From Leptotrichia sp. oral taxon 847 (lineage in GTDB: Bacteria > Fusobacteriota > Fusobacteriia > Fusobacteriales > Leptotrichiaceae): 64,000 bases of DNA. Below are positions 15,721 through 25,543 of the stretch, in pieces (positions within the stretch are counted from its first letter, which is position 1; each line of letters opens with the position of its first letter). The stretch is from NCBI RefSeq assembly GCF_001553645.1, contig NZ_CP014231.1:124001-188000 (forward strand), given 5' to 3'. The notes under the pieces are model-generated. The model had not been told where the DNA came from. It was given only the letters and a program-made list of their open reading frames with translations, and did no database searches. The translations under genes and the position numbers were made by a program.

Positions 15721-17772
15721 TTAAAATCTTATTCCGCCTCTAAATTTGTTGTCATATTCTATCGGCTCTGTTCCAGCTTTAAATAACATAGTTCTCTTAT
15801 TTACGCCGTCCGTATCGAGTAATCCGTTTTCCAAGTCAATTTCTCTTGTTGTCAAATCTTTTCTCTTGATATAATCATCGATAAACTCAAACACTCCAAC
15901 ATTGTAATTTGGCAAATCCACAACTGACTGCATATAATTTTTCCAAATTGGTGCTGCAGCTGATCCTCCTGTCATTCCAGTTCCCATTGACTTGTTGTCA
16001 TCATTTCCGACATACACGACTGTCGCAAGAGTTGGTGTGTAACCTGTGAACCAAGCTGATACATAATCTGAAGTCGTTCCAGTTTTTCCAGCCATTGGGA
16101 TTAACTGACCGTTTTTAAATACTTTTGCCGATTGACCAGTTCCGTAATTTACAGCATTTTCTAGCATATATGTAAGAACTGCCACATCTTTTGAATCGTA
16201 AACTTTTTTCATTTTAGGTTTCGCTTCATAAATGACTTCACCATATTTATTTTCAACTTTGTAAATATATTGTGGCTCAACTTGATAACCTCCATTTGCA
16301 AGTGCCGCATAAAACATCGCCATATCTGAAGGTTTTGTAGAAATTGACCCTAGTGCCAATGTAAAGTTTTTAGGAAAATCTCCTCCAACCACTCCAGCAT
16401 CTCGCCAGACTTTTTCAGCTTTAGGAATTCCCACATATTGCAATAATTTTACAGGAATTATGTTGTTTGAAATTTCTATTGCTTTGTCTAACGTCATGCT
16501 ATCTCTGTAACTTCCATCAAAGTTTTTAGGCGACCAATTGTTAATTTTTACTGGTGAATCTTCCATCACGCTTGCCATTGTCATTTTTTTCTGGAGTGCT
16601 GCTAAATACACTATTGGTTTAAATGACGAACCTGGTTGCCGTAATGAACTTATAGCACGGTTAAAGTTTCCTTTTTTATAATTTTTTCCTCCAACCATCG
16701 CTTTAACAAATCCGTTGCTTGGATCTATTGAATATAGCGCTCCATTTAAACCTGCTCGAGTCTTTAAATTGTAATTGCTGTTAAATGCTTTATATGCAGC
16801 TCTTTGTAAGTCTAAGTCAACAGTTGCATAAACTTTGTAACCATCAAATAAAAATTTCTGATCTTCTTCGGATATCTTCAAAATTTTTCTTAGTTCACTT
16901 AGCACAATTGTCGTAAATTCTGGCGCAACGTTTGAAGTTGAAATTTGTTCTTCTTCATTTCGACTTTTTATATCCCCATTTTTAAAGGCAATTTTTTCAT
17001 TAATTGCATCGTTATATTGCTCATCAGTTATAAATCCATATTCTCTCATTTGATGCAAGACTATTTTTTGTCTTTCAAGCGCATATTTTAATTTTGAATA
17101 TTTTGTCGGAGATTTTGGCAAACTTGCTAAAATTGCTGCTTGTGCAATTGTTAAATTTTTAGGTTCTCTGTTAAAATATTTGATTGCTGCATTTTTTATT
17201 CCGTAAGCACCTTGTCCAAAATAAATTGTATTTAAATAATTTTCCAAAATTTCATCTTTTGTATATTTTCTTTCAATTTCTATTGCCAAAATCGCTTCTT
17301 TTAATTTTCTTGACACAGTTTGCTCCGGTGATAAAAACGCATTTTTTGCAAGTTGCTGTGTTATCGTACTTCCACCTTCCCGACGTTTTCCTGTTACTGT
17401 CAAAAATATTGCTTTAGCTGTACGGACGAAATCTATTCCGTGATGACTTCTAAACTTCCTGTCTTCTATCGCCAAAAAAGCATTTTGCACATCTTCTGGA
17501 ATATCTCCGATCCCTATTGGATCACGATTTTGAACCATTATTGTGTCAATTTGATTTCCGTTCATATCATAAATAACCGAAGGTGAAACTGGAGCATATC
17601 CGTCAATTAAGTCAACCGGTGTGTCTCTGTTTACCGTGTAAACTAAGTATGCTAGTGCTCCAACTCCAATTACACAAAAAAATAAAAAAACTTTAAAAAG
17701 AAAAGGGAGAAATCTAAATTTTTTTTTCGGTTTTTTTACTTTTTCTTTTTTTTCTGCTTTCTTCATTTCCAT
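15721..17772 (-). CDS. Class A penicillin-binding protein (PBP1A type)
   Basis: This bifunctional peptidoglycan synthase has about 683 residues. A basic cytoplasmic tail is followed by one membrane anchor (FLPFLFKVFLFFCVIGVGALAYLVYTV). The glycosyltransferase domain shows EDRKFRSHHGID and GGSTITQQLAKN, with the catalytic Glu in the first. The transpeptidase domain has the acylated serine in GSSFKP, an SNN motif and KTGTT. It polymerises lipid II and cross-links stem peptides outside the membrane. The ATG at 17772 has a ggtagg ribosome site; a TTG 21 bp upstream is less likely. The gene follows rlmN closely, so they are cotranscribed. Confidence 0.93.
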   Translation of the reverse strand: MEMKKAEKKEKVKKPKKKFRFLPFLFKVFLFFCVIGVGALAYLVYTVNRDTPVDLIDGYAPVSPSVIYDMNGNQIDTIMVQNRDPIGIGDIPEDVQNAFLAIEDRKFRSHHGIDFVRTAKAIFLTVTGKRREGGSTITQQLAKNAFLSPEQTVSRKLKEAILAIEIERKYTKDEILENYLNTIYFGQGAYGIKNAAIKYFNREPKNLTIAQAAILASLPKSPTKYSKLKYALERQKIVLHQMREYGFITDEQYNDAINEKIAFKNGDIKSRNEEEQISTSNVAPEFTTIVLSELRKILKISEEDQKFLFDGYKVYATVDLDLQRAAYKAFNSNYNLKTRAGLNGALYSIDPSNGFVKAMVGGKNYKKGNFNRAISSLRQPGSSFKPIVYLAALQKKMTMASVMEDSPVKINNWSPKNFDGSYRDSMTLDKAIEISNNIIPVKLLQYVGIPKAEKVWRDAGVVGGDFPKNFTLALGSISTKPSDMAMFYAALANGGYQVEPQYIYKVENKYGEVIYEAKPKMKKVYDSKDVAVLTYMLENAVNYGTGQSAKVFKNGQLIPMAGKTGTTSDYVSAWFTGYTPTLATVVYVGNDDNKSMGTGMTGGSAAAPIWKNYMQSVVDLPNYNVGVFEFIDDYIKRKDLTTREIDLENGLLDTDGVNKRTMLFKAGTEPIEYDNKFRGGIRF

Positions 17773-17797
17773 TTTATTTTTCCTACCTTTCAAAACG

Positions 17798-18862
17798 TTA
17801 CTTTACTTTTTCTAACTGTTTTTCAGCCTTTAATTGTCCACAAGCTGCTGCAATATCCTGACCTTTTGTTTCTCTAAGTGTCACATTAACATTTTTATCT
17901 TTTAATATTTTATAAAACTCTCTTTGTTTAGCTTTTGGTGGCGTCTTATAAACTTTTCCTCCAACTGGATTATATGGAATAAGATTTACAAGGCAGTTAA
18001 ACGAACTTAAAAATTCCGCTAATTCTCTTGCATCTTTGGGCTCACAATTTAACTCATCAATTAAAATATATTCAAATGTAATTCGATTTTTTGTCTTTTT
18101 TTGGTATTCCAAAAGTGCCTGCCTTAATTGACTCACATTCCAGGTTTTATTTATTGGCATAATTTGATTTCTAATTTCATCTCTTATTGAATGAAGAGAA
18201 ATTGCCAAGTGAATTTGTGATTCATCTAAAGTAAATTTTTTTATTACCGGAACGACTCCGCTTGTTGAAATCGTAAAATTTCTTTTAGAAAAATTTTGTC
18301 CTTTTGGGGAATTTAACATATTTATTGATGAAATTACGGCTTCATAGTTTAAAAAAGGCTCTCCCATTCCCATATAAACGACATTTCCAAGTTTTTTACC
18401 ACGCTTTAAAAGATGTTTCTGAACGTAGTAATATTGAAGCAAAATCTCTGAAACAGACAAATTACGCTCATAACCCATCAGAGCTGTCGCACAAAAATCA
18501 CAGTTCATAAGACATCCAATTTGTGATGAAACACAGAGCGTGTACCTATTCTTATGGGTTATTAATACGCTTTCAATAAATTTTTTATCTTTTAGCTCAA
18601 AAAGAAATTTTTCAGTTTGCTTATCCAATGAGACTTGATGAGCTTTAAATTTCAGTTTTTCCACAAAAAAATTTTTATGTAAAACTTCCCTATCTTTTTT
18701 TGAAATATTTGAAAAATTGTCAAAATCAAATTCAAGTTTATTATGAAGCCAATCAAATACTTGAGTTGCGTTAAATTTTTTAAGTCCTAACAAGATAAAT
18801 TTTTTTTGCAATTTTTCCAAATTTAACTCCAAAATATCAATTTTTTCTGTTTTTTCATTCAT
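17798..18862 (-). CDS. rlmN: Dual-specificity rRNA/tRNA adenine C2-methyltransferase RlmN
   Basis: This 354-residue radical-SAM enzyme makes m2A2503 in 23S rRNA and m2A37 in some tRNAs. The 4Fe-4S ligands are Cys117, Cys121 and Cys124 (GCLMNCDFC). Other signatures are GMGEPFLNY, ISTSGVVP and 'RITFEYILIDELN'. The second catalytic cysteine is in 'DIAAACGQL' near the C-terminus. Length is normal. It heads a two-gene unit with the PBP1A gene, whose start lies within 30 bp of the rlmN stop. Confidence 0.95.
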   Translation of the reverse strand: MNEKTEKIDILELNLEKLQKKFILLGLKKFNATQVFDWLHNKLEFDFDNFSNISKKDREVLHKNFFVEKLKFKAHQVSLDKQTEKFLFELKDKKFIESVLITHKNRYTLCVSSQIGCLMNCDFCATALMGYERNLSVSEILLQYYYVQKHLLKRGKKLGNVVYMGMGEPFLNYEAVISSINMLNSPKGQNFSKRNFTISTSGVVPVIKKFTLDESQIHLAISLHSIRDEIRNQIMPINKTWNVSQLRQALLEYQKKTKNRITFEYILIDELNCEPKDARELAEFLSSFNCLVNLIPYNPVGGKVYKTPPKAKQREFYKILKDKNVNVTLRETKGQDIAAACGQLKAEKQLEKVK

Positions 18863-18987
18863 TTTTTCTATTTCTTCTCTCTCCCTCTCTCCTTTTGTTT
18901 CTTTTCAAGATTTTATATATTTAATATCATATCATATTTTTTCAAATATTTATACAATTTTTTAAATTTTAAAAATATAAATAAATT

Positions 18988-19004
18988 ACTTTGATTATCA
19001 AAGT
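18988..19004 (+). promoter_or_regulatory. FabT-like operator upstream of fabV
   Basis: ACTTTGATTATCAAAGT is a perfect 17-bp palindrome. It closely resembles the TTTGA-N-TATCAAA-type box bound by the MarR-family fatty-acid repressor FabT in streptococci. It lies about 31 bp upstream of the -35 of the fabV promoter. Regulation is inferred; no FabT gene is in the window. Confidence 0.55.
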
Positions 19005-19034
19005 TATAAATTTTATTTTAAAATAAAATAATCC

Positions 19035-19064
19035 TTGTAAAAGATGTAAAAAATATGGTATTAT
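19035..19064 (+). promoter_or_regulatory. Promoter of fabV
   Basis: TTGTAA (19035-19040), an 18-bp spacer and TATTAT (19059-19064) lie about 52 bp before the start codon. Confidence 0.55.
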
Positions 19065-19116
19065 TTAGAAAAGTGCATAAAAAATGATTTTTTTAATAAT
19101 TAATTAGGAGGAAATA

Positions 19117-20310
19117 ATGGTAATAAAACCTAGATTAAAAGGTGGATTAGCTCTAACTAACCATCCCATAGGAGCAAAAGAATTTGTAAAAAGACAAATT
19201 GACTATATAAAATCACAAGATAAATATAAAGGACCAAAAAAAGTCTTAATAATAGGTTCATCATCGGGATACGGACTTTCAACAAGAATTTCATTAGCTT
19301 TCGGTGCGGGAGCTGAAACAATCGGAGTTGCATTTGAAAAAGGTGTGGAAGGAAAAAGAGTCGGTTCTGCTGGTTGGTGGAATACAATTGCTTTTACCCA
19401 AGCTGCAAAAAAAGATGGAATACCTGCAAAAAATTTCATTGGAGATGCTTTTTCCAATGAAATGAAAGCTGAAGTCATAAAATATATAAAAGAAGAATTC
19501 GGTGGAAAAATTGACTTGTTAATTTATAGTCTCGCAAGTGGAGTGAGAACTGATCCAAAAGATGGTAAAACCTACAGATCAGCGCTAAAGTCTACAAAAG
19601 AGGAAATCACAGGTCCTACAATAAATTTTGAAAAAGAAACAATGGAAGAAACTACAATGGGAGTTGCTACACCTGATGAAATCAAAAGTACAGTAAAAGT
19701 AATGGGTGGTGAAGACTGGAAATTATGGATCGAAGCTCTTTCTGATGCCAATGTTTTAGCTGACGGTTTTAAGACAGTAGCTTATTCATATTTAGGTCCA
19801 AAAGTAACTTACGGAATTTATAAAGATGGGACAATTGGAGCTGCAAAAAGAGATTTAGAACATACTGCCGATATTCTAAATGACTTTTTAAAAGAAAAAG
19901 TTAATGGGGAAGCTTATGTATCGTTAAGTAAAGCGTTAATGACAAAAGCTAGTGCAGTTATCCCTATATTCCCACTATATGCCGCTCTTCTTTACAAAGT
20001 TATGAAAGAAAAAGGTATCCATGAAGGAACAATTCAACAAAAACATAGATTATTAAAAGATATGGTTTATGGAAATAACCGTGTAATTGATGACGAAAGA
20101 AGATTAAGACCTGATAACTTGGAAATGAGAGAAGATGTCCAAGCTGAGGTAGAAGCTTTATGGGACAAAGTAACACCTGAAAATTTTAAGGAAGTTAGTG
20201 ATTACAAAGGTGCAAGAGAAGAATTTATGCAATTAAATGGATTTGATTTTGACAATGTCGACTACGATGCTGACATTGACATTGAAGAATTAGCAAAACT
20301 TCGTCCATAA
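19117..20310 (+). CDS. fabV: Trans-2-enoyl-CoA/ACP reductase FabV
   Basis: This 397-residue NADH-dependent reductase performs the last reduction of fatty-acid elongation, in place of FabI or FabK. It has the NAD-binding loop GSSSGYGLSTR near residues 47-57 and the characteristic SAGWWNT segment. The catalytic motif Tyr-x8-Lys fits Tyr235 and Lys244 (YKDGTIGAAK). FabV proteins are long (about 400 residues) and usually insensitive to triclosan. taggagg precedes the ATG. It is a single-gene unit with its own promoter and a possible FabT-like operator. A weak terminator hairpin follows. Confidence 0.95.
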   Translation: MVIKPRLKGGLALTNHPIGAKEFVKRQIDYIKSQDKYKGPKKVLIIGSSSGYGLSTRISLAFGAGAETIGVAFEKGVEGKRVGSAGWWNTIAFTQAAKKDGIPAKNFIGDAFSNEMKAEVIKYIKEEFGGKIDLLIYSLASGVRTDPKDGKTYRSALKSTKEEITGPTINFEKETMEETTMGVATPDEIKSTVKVMGGEDWKLWIEALSDANVLADGFKTVAYSYLGPKVTYGIYKDGTIGAAKRDLEHTADILNDFLKEKVNGEAYVSLSKALMTKASAVIPIFPLYAALLYKVMKEKGIHEGTIQQKHRLLKDMVYGNNRVIDDERRLRPDNLEMREDVQAEVEALWDKVTPENFKEVSDYKGAREEFMQLNGFDFDNVDYDADIDIEELAKLRP

Positions 20311-20319
20311 TTTAAAATA

Positions 20320-20355
20320 AAAATTACGCTGAAAATTTGTAATTTTAACTTTTTA
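20320..20355 (+). terminator. Probable terminator of fabV
   Basis: The stem AAAATTAC/GTAATTTT is followed by AACTTTTT. It is AT-rich, so the call is moderate. Confidence 0.4.
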
Positions 20356-20497
20356 GAAGTCTGAAATTATAAATAATCAGCAATTTTTTTATCCTTTATT
20401 TTTTCATTCCATTTTTTTAACTTATCTTTTCAAAATTTTAAAATTTAAATATTTTGATTTTAGTTCAAATTATTTTATTTTTGAACAAAATTCAAAT

Positions 20498-21133
20498 TTA
20501 TTTAACTCCCCAAGTATTTGGACTTTTACTCCATTCAAGTGCAATTTCTGCTTCTTCTTTTGTCAAATAATCTGTATTTTTAAGTAAATTTATCAAAACA
20601 TTAAAATTTGATAGAGAACTAAATTTACAGTTAAATTTATTGTAATTTTCTTTTGCAGCGTCAAATCCGTAAGTAAAAATTGATTTTACTTCCATATCAG
20701 CCACTTTCTCTTTTTGAAGCACATCAACAGCAATTAAGCTGCTTTTCCCAGTCGTAATCAAATCTTCAATTACAACAACTTTTTTCCCCTTAACTTCGGC
20801 ACCTTCAATCTGTTTTCCAGCTCCATGATCTTTTGGTTTGTTTCTGACATATGCAAGAGGTTTTTTCATTCTATCCGCAATAAATGAGGCCCAAGGAATT
20901 CCTGCCGTTGCAACTCCCACAATGACATCTACGTCACTGTCAATCGCTTGAATAAATCCATCCACAATGACATCTCTCTCGTGAGAAAATCCCAAGACAA
21001 ATCTGTTGTCGCAATAAATTGGACTTTTTATTCCAGACGCAAATGTAAAAGGTTCATTAACATTGATTTTTACCGCTTTTACATCAAATAACGCCTTTGC
21101 TACTCTCTCTTCCAAACTTAAATTTTTACTCAT
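20498..21133 (-). CDS. pyrE: Orotate phosphoribosyltransferase
   Basis: This 211-residue enzyme converts orotate plus PRPP into OMP in pyrimidine synthesis. The PRPP-binding motif VVVIEDLITTGKSS, the flexible loop RNKPKDHGAGKQIEG and the DNRFVLG segment are typical. The chosen ATG (21133) overlaps the end of pyrC by 8 bp and is preceded by ggaagggaag, which fits translational coupling. An ATG 21 bp upstream overlaps that ribosome site and is unlikely. The pyrC-pyrE pair forms a minus-strand operon; other pyr genes are elsewhere. Confidence 0.94.
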   Translation of the reverse strand: MSKNLSLEERVAKALFDVKAVKINVNEPFTFASGIKSPIYCDNRFVLGFSHERDVIVDGFIQAIDSDVDVIVGVATAGIPWASFIADRMKKPLAYVRNKPKDHGAGKQIEGAEVKGKKVVVIEDLITTGKSSLIAVDVLQKEKVADMEVKSIFTYGFDAAKENYNKFNCKFSSLSNFNVLINLLKNTDYLTKEEAEIALEWSKSPNTWGVK

Positions 21134-22403
21134 AAAATTCCACTTCCCTTCCATTTTCTAAACTATCACTAAATTTTCCATTTTCAAAAACAATTTTTCC
21201 ATTAACGATTGTCAAAATATTTTTGCCTTTTAATTTCCAGTTTTCATAAGGTGTCCAGCCACATTTTGACTCAATTGTGTCATCAATTCCAACAGTCCAT
21301 TCTTTTGATAAATCAACAGCTATAATATCTGCAAAATATCCTTCTTTTAGTTTTCCTCTTTTTTTGATTTTCATTATTTCTGCAGGATTTTCACACATCA
21401 GTTTTTGAATTGTTTCCAATTTCACTCTTTTTTCATTATAAGCATTTAGCATTAAAGCAAGTGAAGTTTCCACTCCTGGCATTCCAAAAGTTATTTTTTC
21501 TAATTTTTCTGAAATTAAGTGTGGTGCGTGATCCGTTCCAATTGTATCAATTTCACCATTATTTAACGCTTCCCACAAAAATTCATTGTCAGCTTTTGTT
21601 CTAAGCTCTGGTTTCATTCTCAAAAGCATTTTATTTCTCTTGGTACTTTCTCTAATTTCTTCATTCAAAAACAAGTGATGTGGCGTAACTTCCGCATAAA
21701 TGGGATGCTTTTCGTTGTTAAAATCCTTATCTTTTTTTGCGACCAGCACTTTAATCAATTCTTCTTTTGACGGAATGTGGCAAACATAAAGTCCATTTCC
21801 ATAATCTTTATTAAGTTTTAGTGCTTTGTCAATCATCTCATTTTCAGCGTGGACCAATACCAATTTAGAATTTTCAAACACTTTTTTCAAAATTTCGTCA
21901 TCTTCGATAAGCATTTCTCCTGTCGAAACATTCATAAATATTTTTACAGTATTTACTTTGCCGCTTTCAAGAACTTTTTTTATTTCGCTGGCGTTATCAT
22001 TTTTACTTCCACCAAAATGAAATCCATAATTTACAATAGATTTTCTAGCCGCCAATTTCTTTTTTTCTTCCAGCGCTTTTAAAGTTGTCGTCGTTGGAAT
22101 TGTATTTGGCATATCATAAAATGTTGTAATTCCTGCTTTGGCACACGCTCTGCTTCCTGTTGCAAAATCTTCTTTATAAGTAAATCCCGGCTCTCTCATA
22201 TGCGTATGAATATCAATAACTCCTGGCATTACTAATTTCCCGTTCAAATCAATAATTTTTAAATTCTTGTCGCTATTTTCTTTCTCAAATTCTTCAATTT
22301 CATTTTCCAAAATTTTTTCTCCAATTTTAAAAATTTTATCATCTAAAATTAAAAGCTCAATTTTTTTTCCAAAAACATCAACACCATTTTTCAAAAATAA
22401 CAC
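21126..22403 (-). CDS. pyrC: Dihydroorotase
   Basis: This 425-residue amidohydrolase cyclises N-carbamoyl-aspartate to dihydroorotate. The zinc-binding HTHMREPG, the 'TTFYDMPNT' segment, and the GTDHAPH motif with the catalytic Asp are clear. The length and motifs fit the class I (PyrC/AllB-like) form. The start is GTG, preceded by gaggagaaagaa. It overlaps pyrE by 8 bp. No PyrR attenuator was recognised in the 319-bp upstream region, which is shared with divergent amtB. Confidence 0.94.
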   Translation of the reverse strand: MLFLKNGVDVFGKKIELLILDDKIFKIGEKILENEIEEFEKENSDKNLKIIDLNGKLVMPGVIDIHTHMREPGFTYKEDFATGSRACAKAGITTFYDMPNTIPTTTTLKALEEKKKLAARKSIVNYGFHFGGSKNDNASEIKKVLESGKVNTVKIFMNVSTGEMLIEDDEILKKVFENSKLVLVHAENEMIDKALKLNKDYGNGLYVCHIPSKEELIKVLVAKKDKDFNNEKHPIYAEVTPHHLFLNEEIRESTKRNKMLLRMKPELRTKADNEFLWEALNNGEIDTIGTDHAPHLISEKLEKITFGMPGVETSLALMLNAYNEKRVKLETIQKLMCENPAEIMKIKKRGKLKEGYFADIIAVDLSKEWTVGIDDTIESKCGWTPYENWKLKGKNILTIVNGKIVFENGKFSDSLENGREVEFYE

Positions 22404-22637
22404 TTCTTTCTCCTCTCTATTTCTATTTTACTTTTATATTTTACCACAATAAATAATTTTTGTCTTTTTATTTTTTATTTCTAGAATAATATTTCCTAAT
22501 TTTTTATTTTTTCATCAAAAATCTCCAAATTTTTTTCAAAAAATAAAACATTTTATTGAAAATAAAAATTATACTAAAATGAAGTTTTATACTCCAATTT
22601 ATATATTATATATATCAAAATTATAAAAATAATATAT

Positions 22638-22666
22638 TTTACAAATGATTCAAAAAATGATAAAAT
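22638..22666 (+). promoter_or_regulatory. Promoter of amtB-glnB
   Basis: TTTACA (22638-22643), a 17-bp spacer and TAAAAT (22661-22666) are well placed. The rest of 22404-22722 is AT-rich spacer with an AT dinucleotide run; no other site was recognised. Confidence 0.55.
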
Positions 22667-22722
22667 ATTTTTGTTGAATAAGACACGCAGATGTCGAAAT
22701 ATATTTTAAAGGAGGTATCAGT

Positions 22723-23958
22723 ATGGATACAGCAAGTGTAGTTTTTATTTTATTTTCATCAGCATTAGTGCTTTTTATGACGCCGGGACTAGCTTTTTTT
22801 TACGGAGGTCTGGGACGAAGAAAAAATGTCATTAATACGATGATGATGGTTATTCTTCCAATTGCTATTGCAGTTGTGATGTGGTTTTTAGTAGGTTATT
22901 CCCTAGCGTTTTCTGGAAACGGGAAATTTATAGGAAATTTTGGAAATATTTTATTTAGCGGAGTCAGTGAAACAACGAGTACAAAAGGCTATAAAATTCC
23001 AGATGCAGTTTTTGCATTATTTCAAATGATGTTTTCAATAATTACGGTAAGCATTGCAACAGGTGCCGTAACTGGGAGAATAAAGTTTGCACCATTTTTA
23101 GTTTTTGCTCCAATTTGGTTAATATTTGTTTATTATCCTTTAGCTCACATGGTCTGGGGCGGAGGACTTCTTGCAAAAATGGGAGCATTAGATTTTGCTG
23201 GTGGAGATGTCGTTCACATTTCATCAGGAGTGTCTGGACTTGTTTTAGCGACAATTATCGGAAAGAGAAGAGAATTTACAAGAACCGAGTATCGTCCGCA
23301 TAATGTGCCTTTTGTACTGCTTGGAACAGGAATTTTGGCATTCGGCTGGCTAGGATTTAATGCAGGTTCAGCTCTTGAAGCAAATAGTACAGCGATTCAC
23401 GCTTTTATTACGACAATGCTATCACTTGCTGCGGCAACATGCTCTTGGGTAATTATTGAAAAGTTAAGTAACGGAACTCCTACATTAGTTGGAACTTCAA
23501 CTGGTCTAGTTGCAGGACTTGTGGCAATTACGCCAGGTGCAGGTTATGTTTCGTACGGCTCAGCAATTTTAATGGGATTGTTAGTCAGTCCAATTTGCTA
23601 TTTTGCAATTTCAAGTTTAAAACATAAATTGCAATACGACGATGCATTAGATGCTTTCGGCTGTCATGGTGTTGGTGGAATTTTTGGAGGAATTGCAACA
23701 GCGATTTTTACAACGCCAAGTTTAACGCCAGAAAAGGGAAATTTTGGACTTTTATATGGCGGAACTCATTTATTTGGTGCGACAATTGCTGCCATACTGA
23801 TAACGGCTATTTGGGCAGGAACTTTTACATTTGTGATAATAAAAGTTATCGGAGTATTTTTACCGCTTAGAGCTACAGATAGAGAAGAAGCTGTGGGAAT
23901 GGATGACAGTGAACATAAGGAAACTGCTTACCCAACATTTATGGGATTAGATTCTTAA
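22723..23958 (+). CDS. amtB: Ammonium transporter AmtB
   Basis: This 411-residue inner-membrane channel has eleven predicted helices. Family signatures are visible: [12 protein letters not shown] at the N-terminus, the '[27 protein letters not shown]' stretch carrying the twin-His region and Amt motif, and [14 protein letters not shown] with the second pore histidine. It lets ammonia cross when external levels are low. taaaggagg precedes the ATG. The PII gene follows 16 bp later, the usual partner that plugs the channel when nitrogen is plentiful. Confidence 0.96.
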   Translation: MDTASVVFILFSSALVLFMTPGLAFFYGGLGRRKNVINTMMMVILPIAIAVVMWFLVGYSLAFSGNGKFIGNFGNILFSGVSETTSTKGYKIPDAVFALFQMMFSIITVSIATGAVTGRIKFAPFLVFAPIWLIFVYYPLAHMVWGGGLLAKMGALDFAGGDVVHISSGVSGLVLATIIGKRREFTRTEYRPHNVPFVLLGTGILAFGWLGFNAGSALEANSTAIHAFITTMLSLAAATCSWVIIEKLSNGTPTLVGTSTGLVAGLVAITPGAGYVSYGSAILMGLLVSPICYFAISSLKHKLQYDDALDAFGCHGVGGIFGGIATAIFTTPSLTPEKGNFGLLYGGTHLFGATIAAILITAIWAGTFTFVIIKVIGVFLPLRATDREEAVGMDDSEHKETAYPTFMGLDS

Positions 23959-23974
23959 TTTAAGGAGAAAAATT

Positions 23975-24313
23975 ATGAAAAAAATAGAAGTTATAATTCG
24001 TTCTGATAAATTAGAAGATTTAAAAGACGCATTGACAAAAGCCAAAGTCAAAGGAATGACAGTAAGCCAAGTTTTGGGACACGGAAATCAAAAGGGCTAC
24101 ACGGAAAGTTTTCGTGGACAAAAAATTACGCCGACATTACTGGCTAAATTAAAAATTGAAATAATTACTCAGGATGACAATGTTGAAAAATTAGTTGACA
24201 TTATAATAGATGCCGTTTACACTGGAGAAGTTGGAGATGGGAAAATATTTATTTTGCCAATAGACGATGTGATTAGAATTAGAACAAAAGAGAGAGGAAA
24301 AGACGCTTTATAG
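23975..24313 (+). CDS. glnB: PII nitrogen-regulatory protein with unusual T-loop
   Basis: This 112-residue trimeric PII protein senses ATP/ADP and 2-oxoglutarate and controls AmtB. It has the fold's [20 protein letters not shown] start, [12 protein letters not shown], and the C-terminal [22 protein letters not shown] nucleotide loop. In the T-loop the residue at position 51 is Ile (RGQKITP), where enterobacterial GlnB/GlnK have the uridylylated Tyr. So control by GlnD is not expected, although AmtB regulation by effector binding remains possible. It is the second gene of the amtB operon and is followed by a terminator. Confidence 0.93.
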   Translation: MKKIEVIIRSDKLEDLKDALTKAKVKGMTVSQVLGHGNQKGYTESFRGQKITPTLLAKLKIEIITQDDNVEKLVDIIIDAVYTGEVGDGKIFILPIDDVIRIRTKERGKDAL

Positions 24314-24320
24314 CGTAATT

Positions 24321-24362
24321 AAAGAAGTTAGCTCAAAATGAACTAGCTTCTTTTCTTATTTT
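24321..24362 (+). terminator. Terminator of amtB-glnB
   Basis: The stem AAAGAAG/CTTCTTT extends through TAG/CTA with a wobble pair, followed by TTTTCTTATTTTTT. Confidence 0.7.
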
Positions 24363-24507
24363 TTCAAAAAAAAGTTGCATAAGGTTAAATAAACGAGAAA
24401 ATTGTGATATAATTTTTAAATAATATTATTTATTTAATAAGAAATCTTAATATTTATTATTTAAAAAATATAAATAACAATAACTATAAATAACAGAAGG
24501 GAAAAGA

Positions 24508-25221
24508 ATGATTAACAAAAAAAAATATTTAAAAGGTCTAAAAGCTGGAATTGGAATGGGAATTGCATATATTCCATTTGGTCTGACAGTTGGGCTGATT
24601 GCTAAAAATAACGGAATGTATACGATTGTTACAGCAGCGATGTCATTTGGAATTTATGCCGGCGGCTCGGAAGCTATGCTTTTGAAAATGGTTTACGTGC
24701 AGCATTCTACAGCGATTGAAGTCATAATTTCAGTACTTATGATAAATTTGAGATATTTGCTTTTAAATTTACTAATTTTTAGGCAATTGAAAAATAGAAC
24801 TAAACTGTTTGAAAAAATACTGGTTGGAGTTGGACTTACTGATGAAACGATAACTTATGCGATTATAAAGGAAGAAAATTCACCTTGGTATATCATTGGA
24901 CTAAATACAGTTCCATATTTCTGCTATGCTGGAAGCTCTGTTCTAGGCTCACTTTTTGGAAATATGATACCTGAAGTTTTTCGTGCAAGTCTAAGTTTTA
25001 TTTTATATTCAATATATTTTAGTTTGCTTGTGATGTCGCTGCAAAAATTGCCAAAATTTTTTGAAGTTGTAATTTATGTAATTGCCGCAAAACTGGCATT
25101 TATGTATTTGCCAATTTTAAATAAGGTAAGCAGTGGATGGGCAATGATTTTAATTATGATAGGTTCAAGTTTAATTTATGCGGTAAGACATAGAAAGGAT
25201 GAGGTAAAAGAAAATGAATAA
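24508..25221 (+). CDS. azlC: AzlC-family branched-chain amino-acid exporter subunit
   Basis: This 237-residue inner-membrane protein shows the AzlC start 'GLKAGIGMGIAYIPFGLTVGLIAKN'. It also shows 'AGGSEAMLLKMV', 'INLRYLLLNL' and 'TDETITYAI', all characteristic of this family. AzlC with AzlD exports branched-chain amino acids and close analogues. An extended -10 (TGA-TATAAT, 24415-24423) lies upstream and gaaggga precedes the ATG. It overlaps azlD by 8 bp. Confidence 0.9.
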   Translation: MINKKKYLKGLKAGIGMGIAYIPFGLTVGLIAKNNGMYTIVTAAMSFGIYAGGSEAMLLKMVYVQHSTAIEVIISVLMINLRYLLLNLLIFRQLKNRTKLFEKILVGVGLTDETITYAIIKEENSPWYIIGLNTVPYFCYAGSSVLGSLFGNMIPEVFRASLSFILYSIYFSLLVMSLQKLPKFFEVVIYVIAAKLAFMYLPILNKVSSGWAMILIMIGSSLIYAVRHRKDEVKENE

Positions 25222-25543
25222 TTTAGCAGTTTTTAAAGTAATCGTCATTTCAGCGTTGGTAACGGTGTCTTTAAGGCTTTTGCCGCTGTTTGTAAAGATT
25301 CCAAAAAATCCGATAATGAATAAATTTTTTGAGGCGTTGCCGTATTCAGTACTGGCGCTTATGGTTTTTCCAGACATTTTCACTTCAGGTGGTACAACTC
25401 CTTATGACATTGTAAAAATATTGATTGGAATGGGTGTCGTTGCTTTTTTATCACTAAAAAGATTTGGACTTGGAATTATTGTTTCGGTGTCGCTTGTTAT
25501 GATATTTTTATTTGATTTGGCAAAAATTTATTTGTTAAACTAA
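25214..25543 (+). CDS. azlD: AzlD-family exporter small subunit
   Basis: This 109-residue protein has four predicted membrane helices and the AzlD pattern 'VTVSLRLLPLFVKIP' and 'FFEALPYSVLALMVFPDIF'. It works with AzlC as a two-part exporter. Its ATG overlaps the azlC stop (translational coupling), and a hairpin-T-run terminator begins at its stop codon. Confidence 0.88.
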   Translation: MNNLAVFKVIVISALVTVSLRLLPLFVKIPKNPIMNKFFEALPYSVLALMVFPDIFTSGGTTPYDIVKILIGMGVVAFLSLKRFGLGIIVSVSLVMIFLFDLAKIYLLN

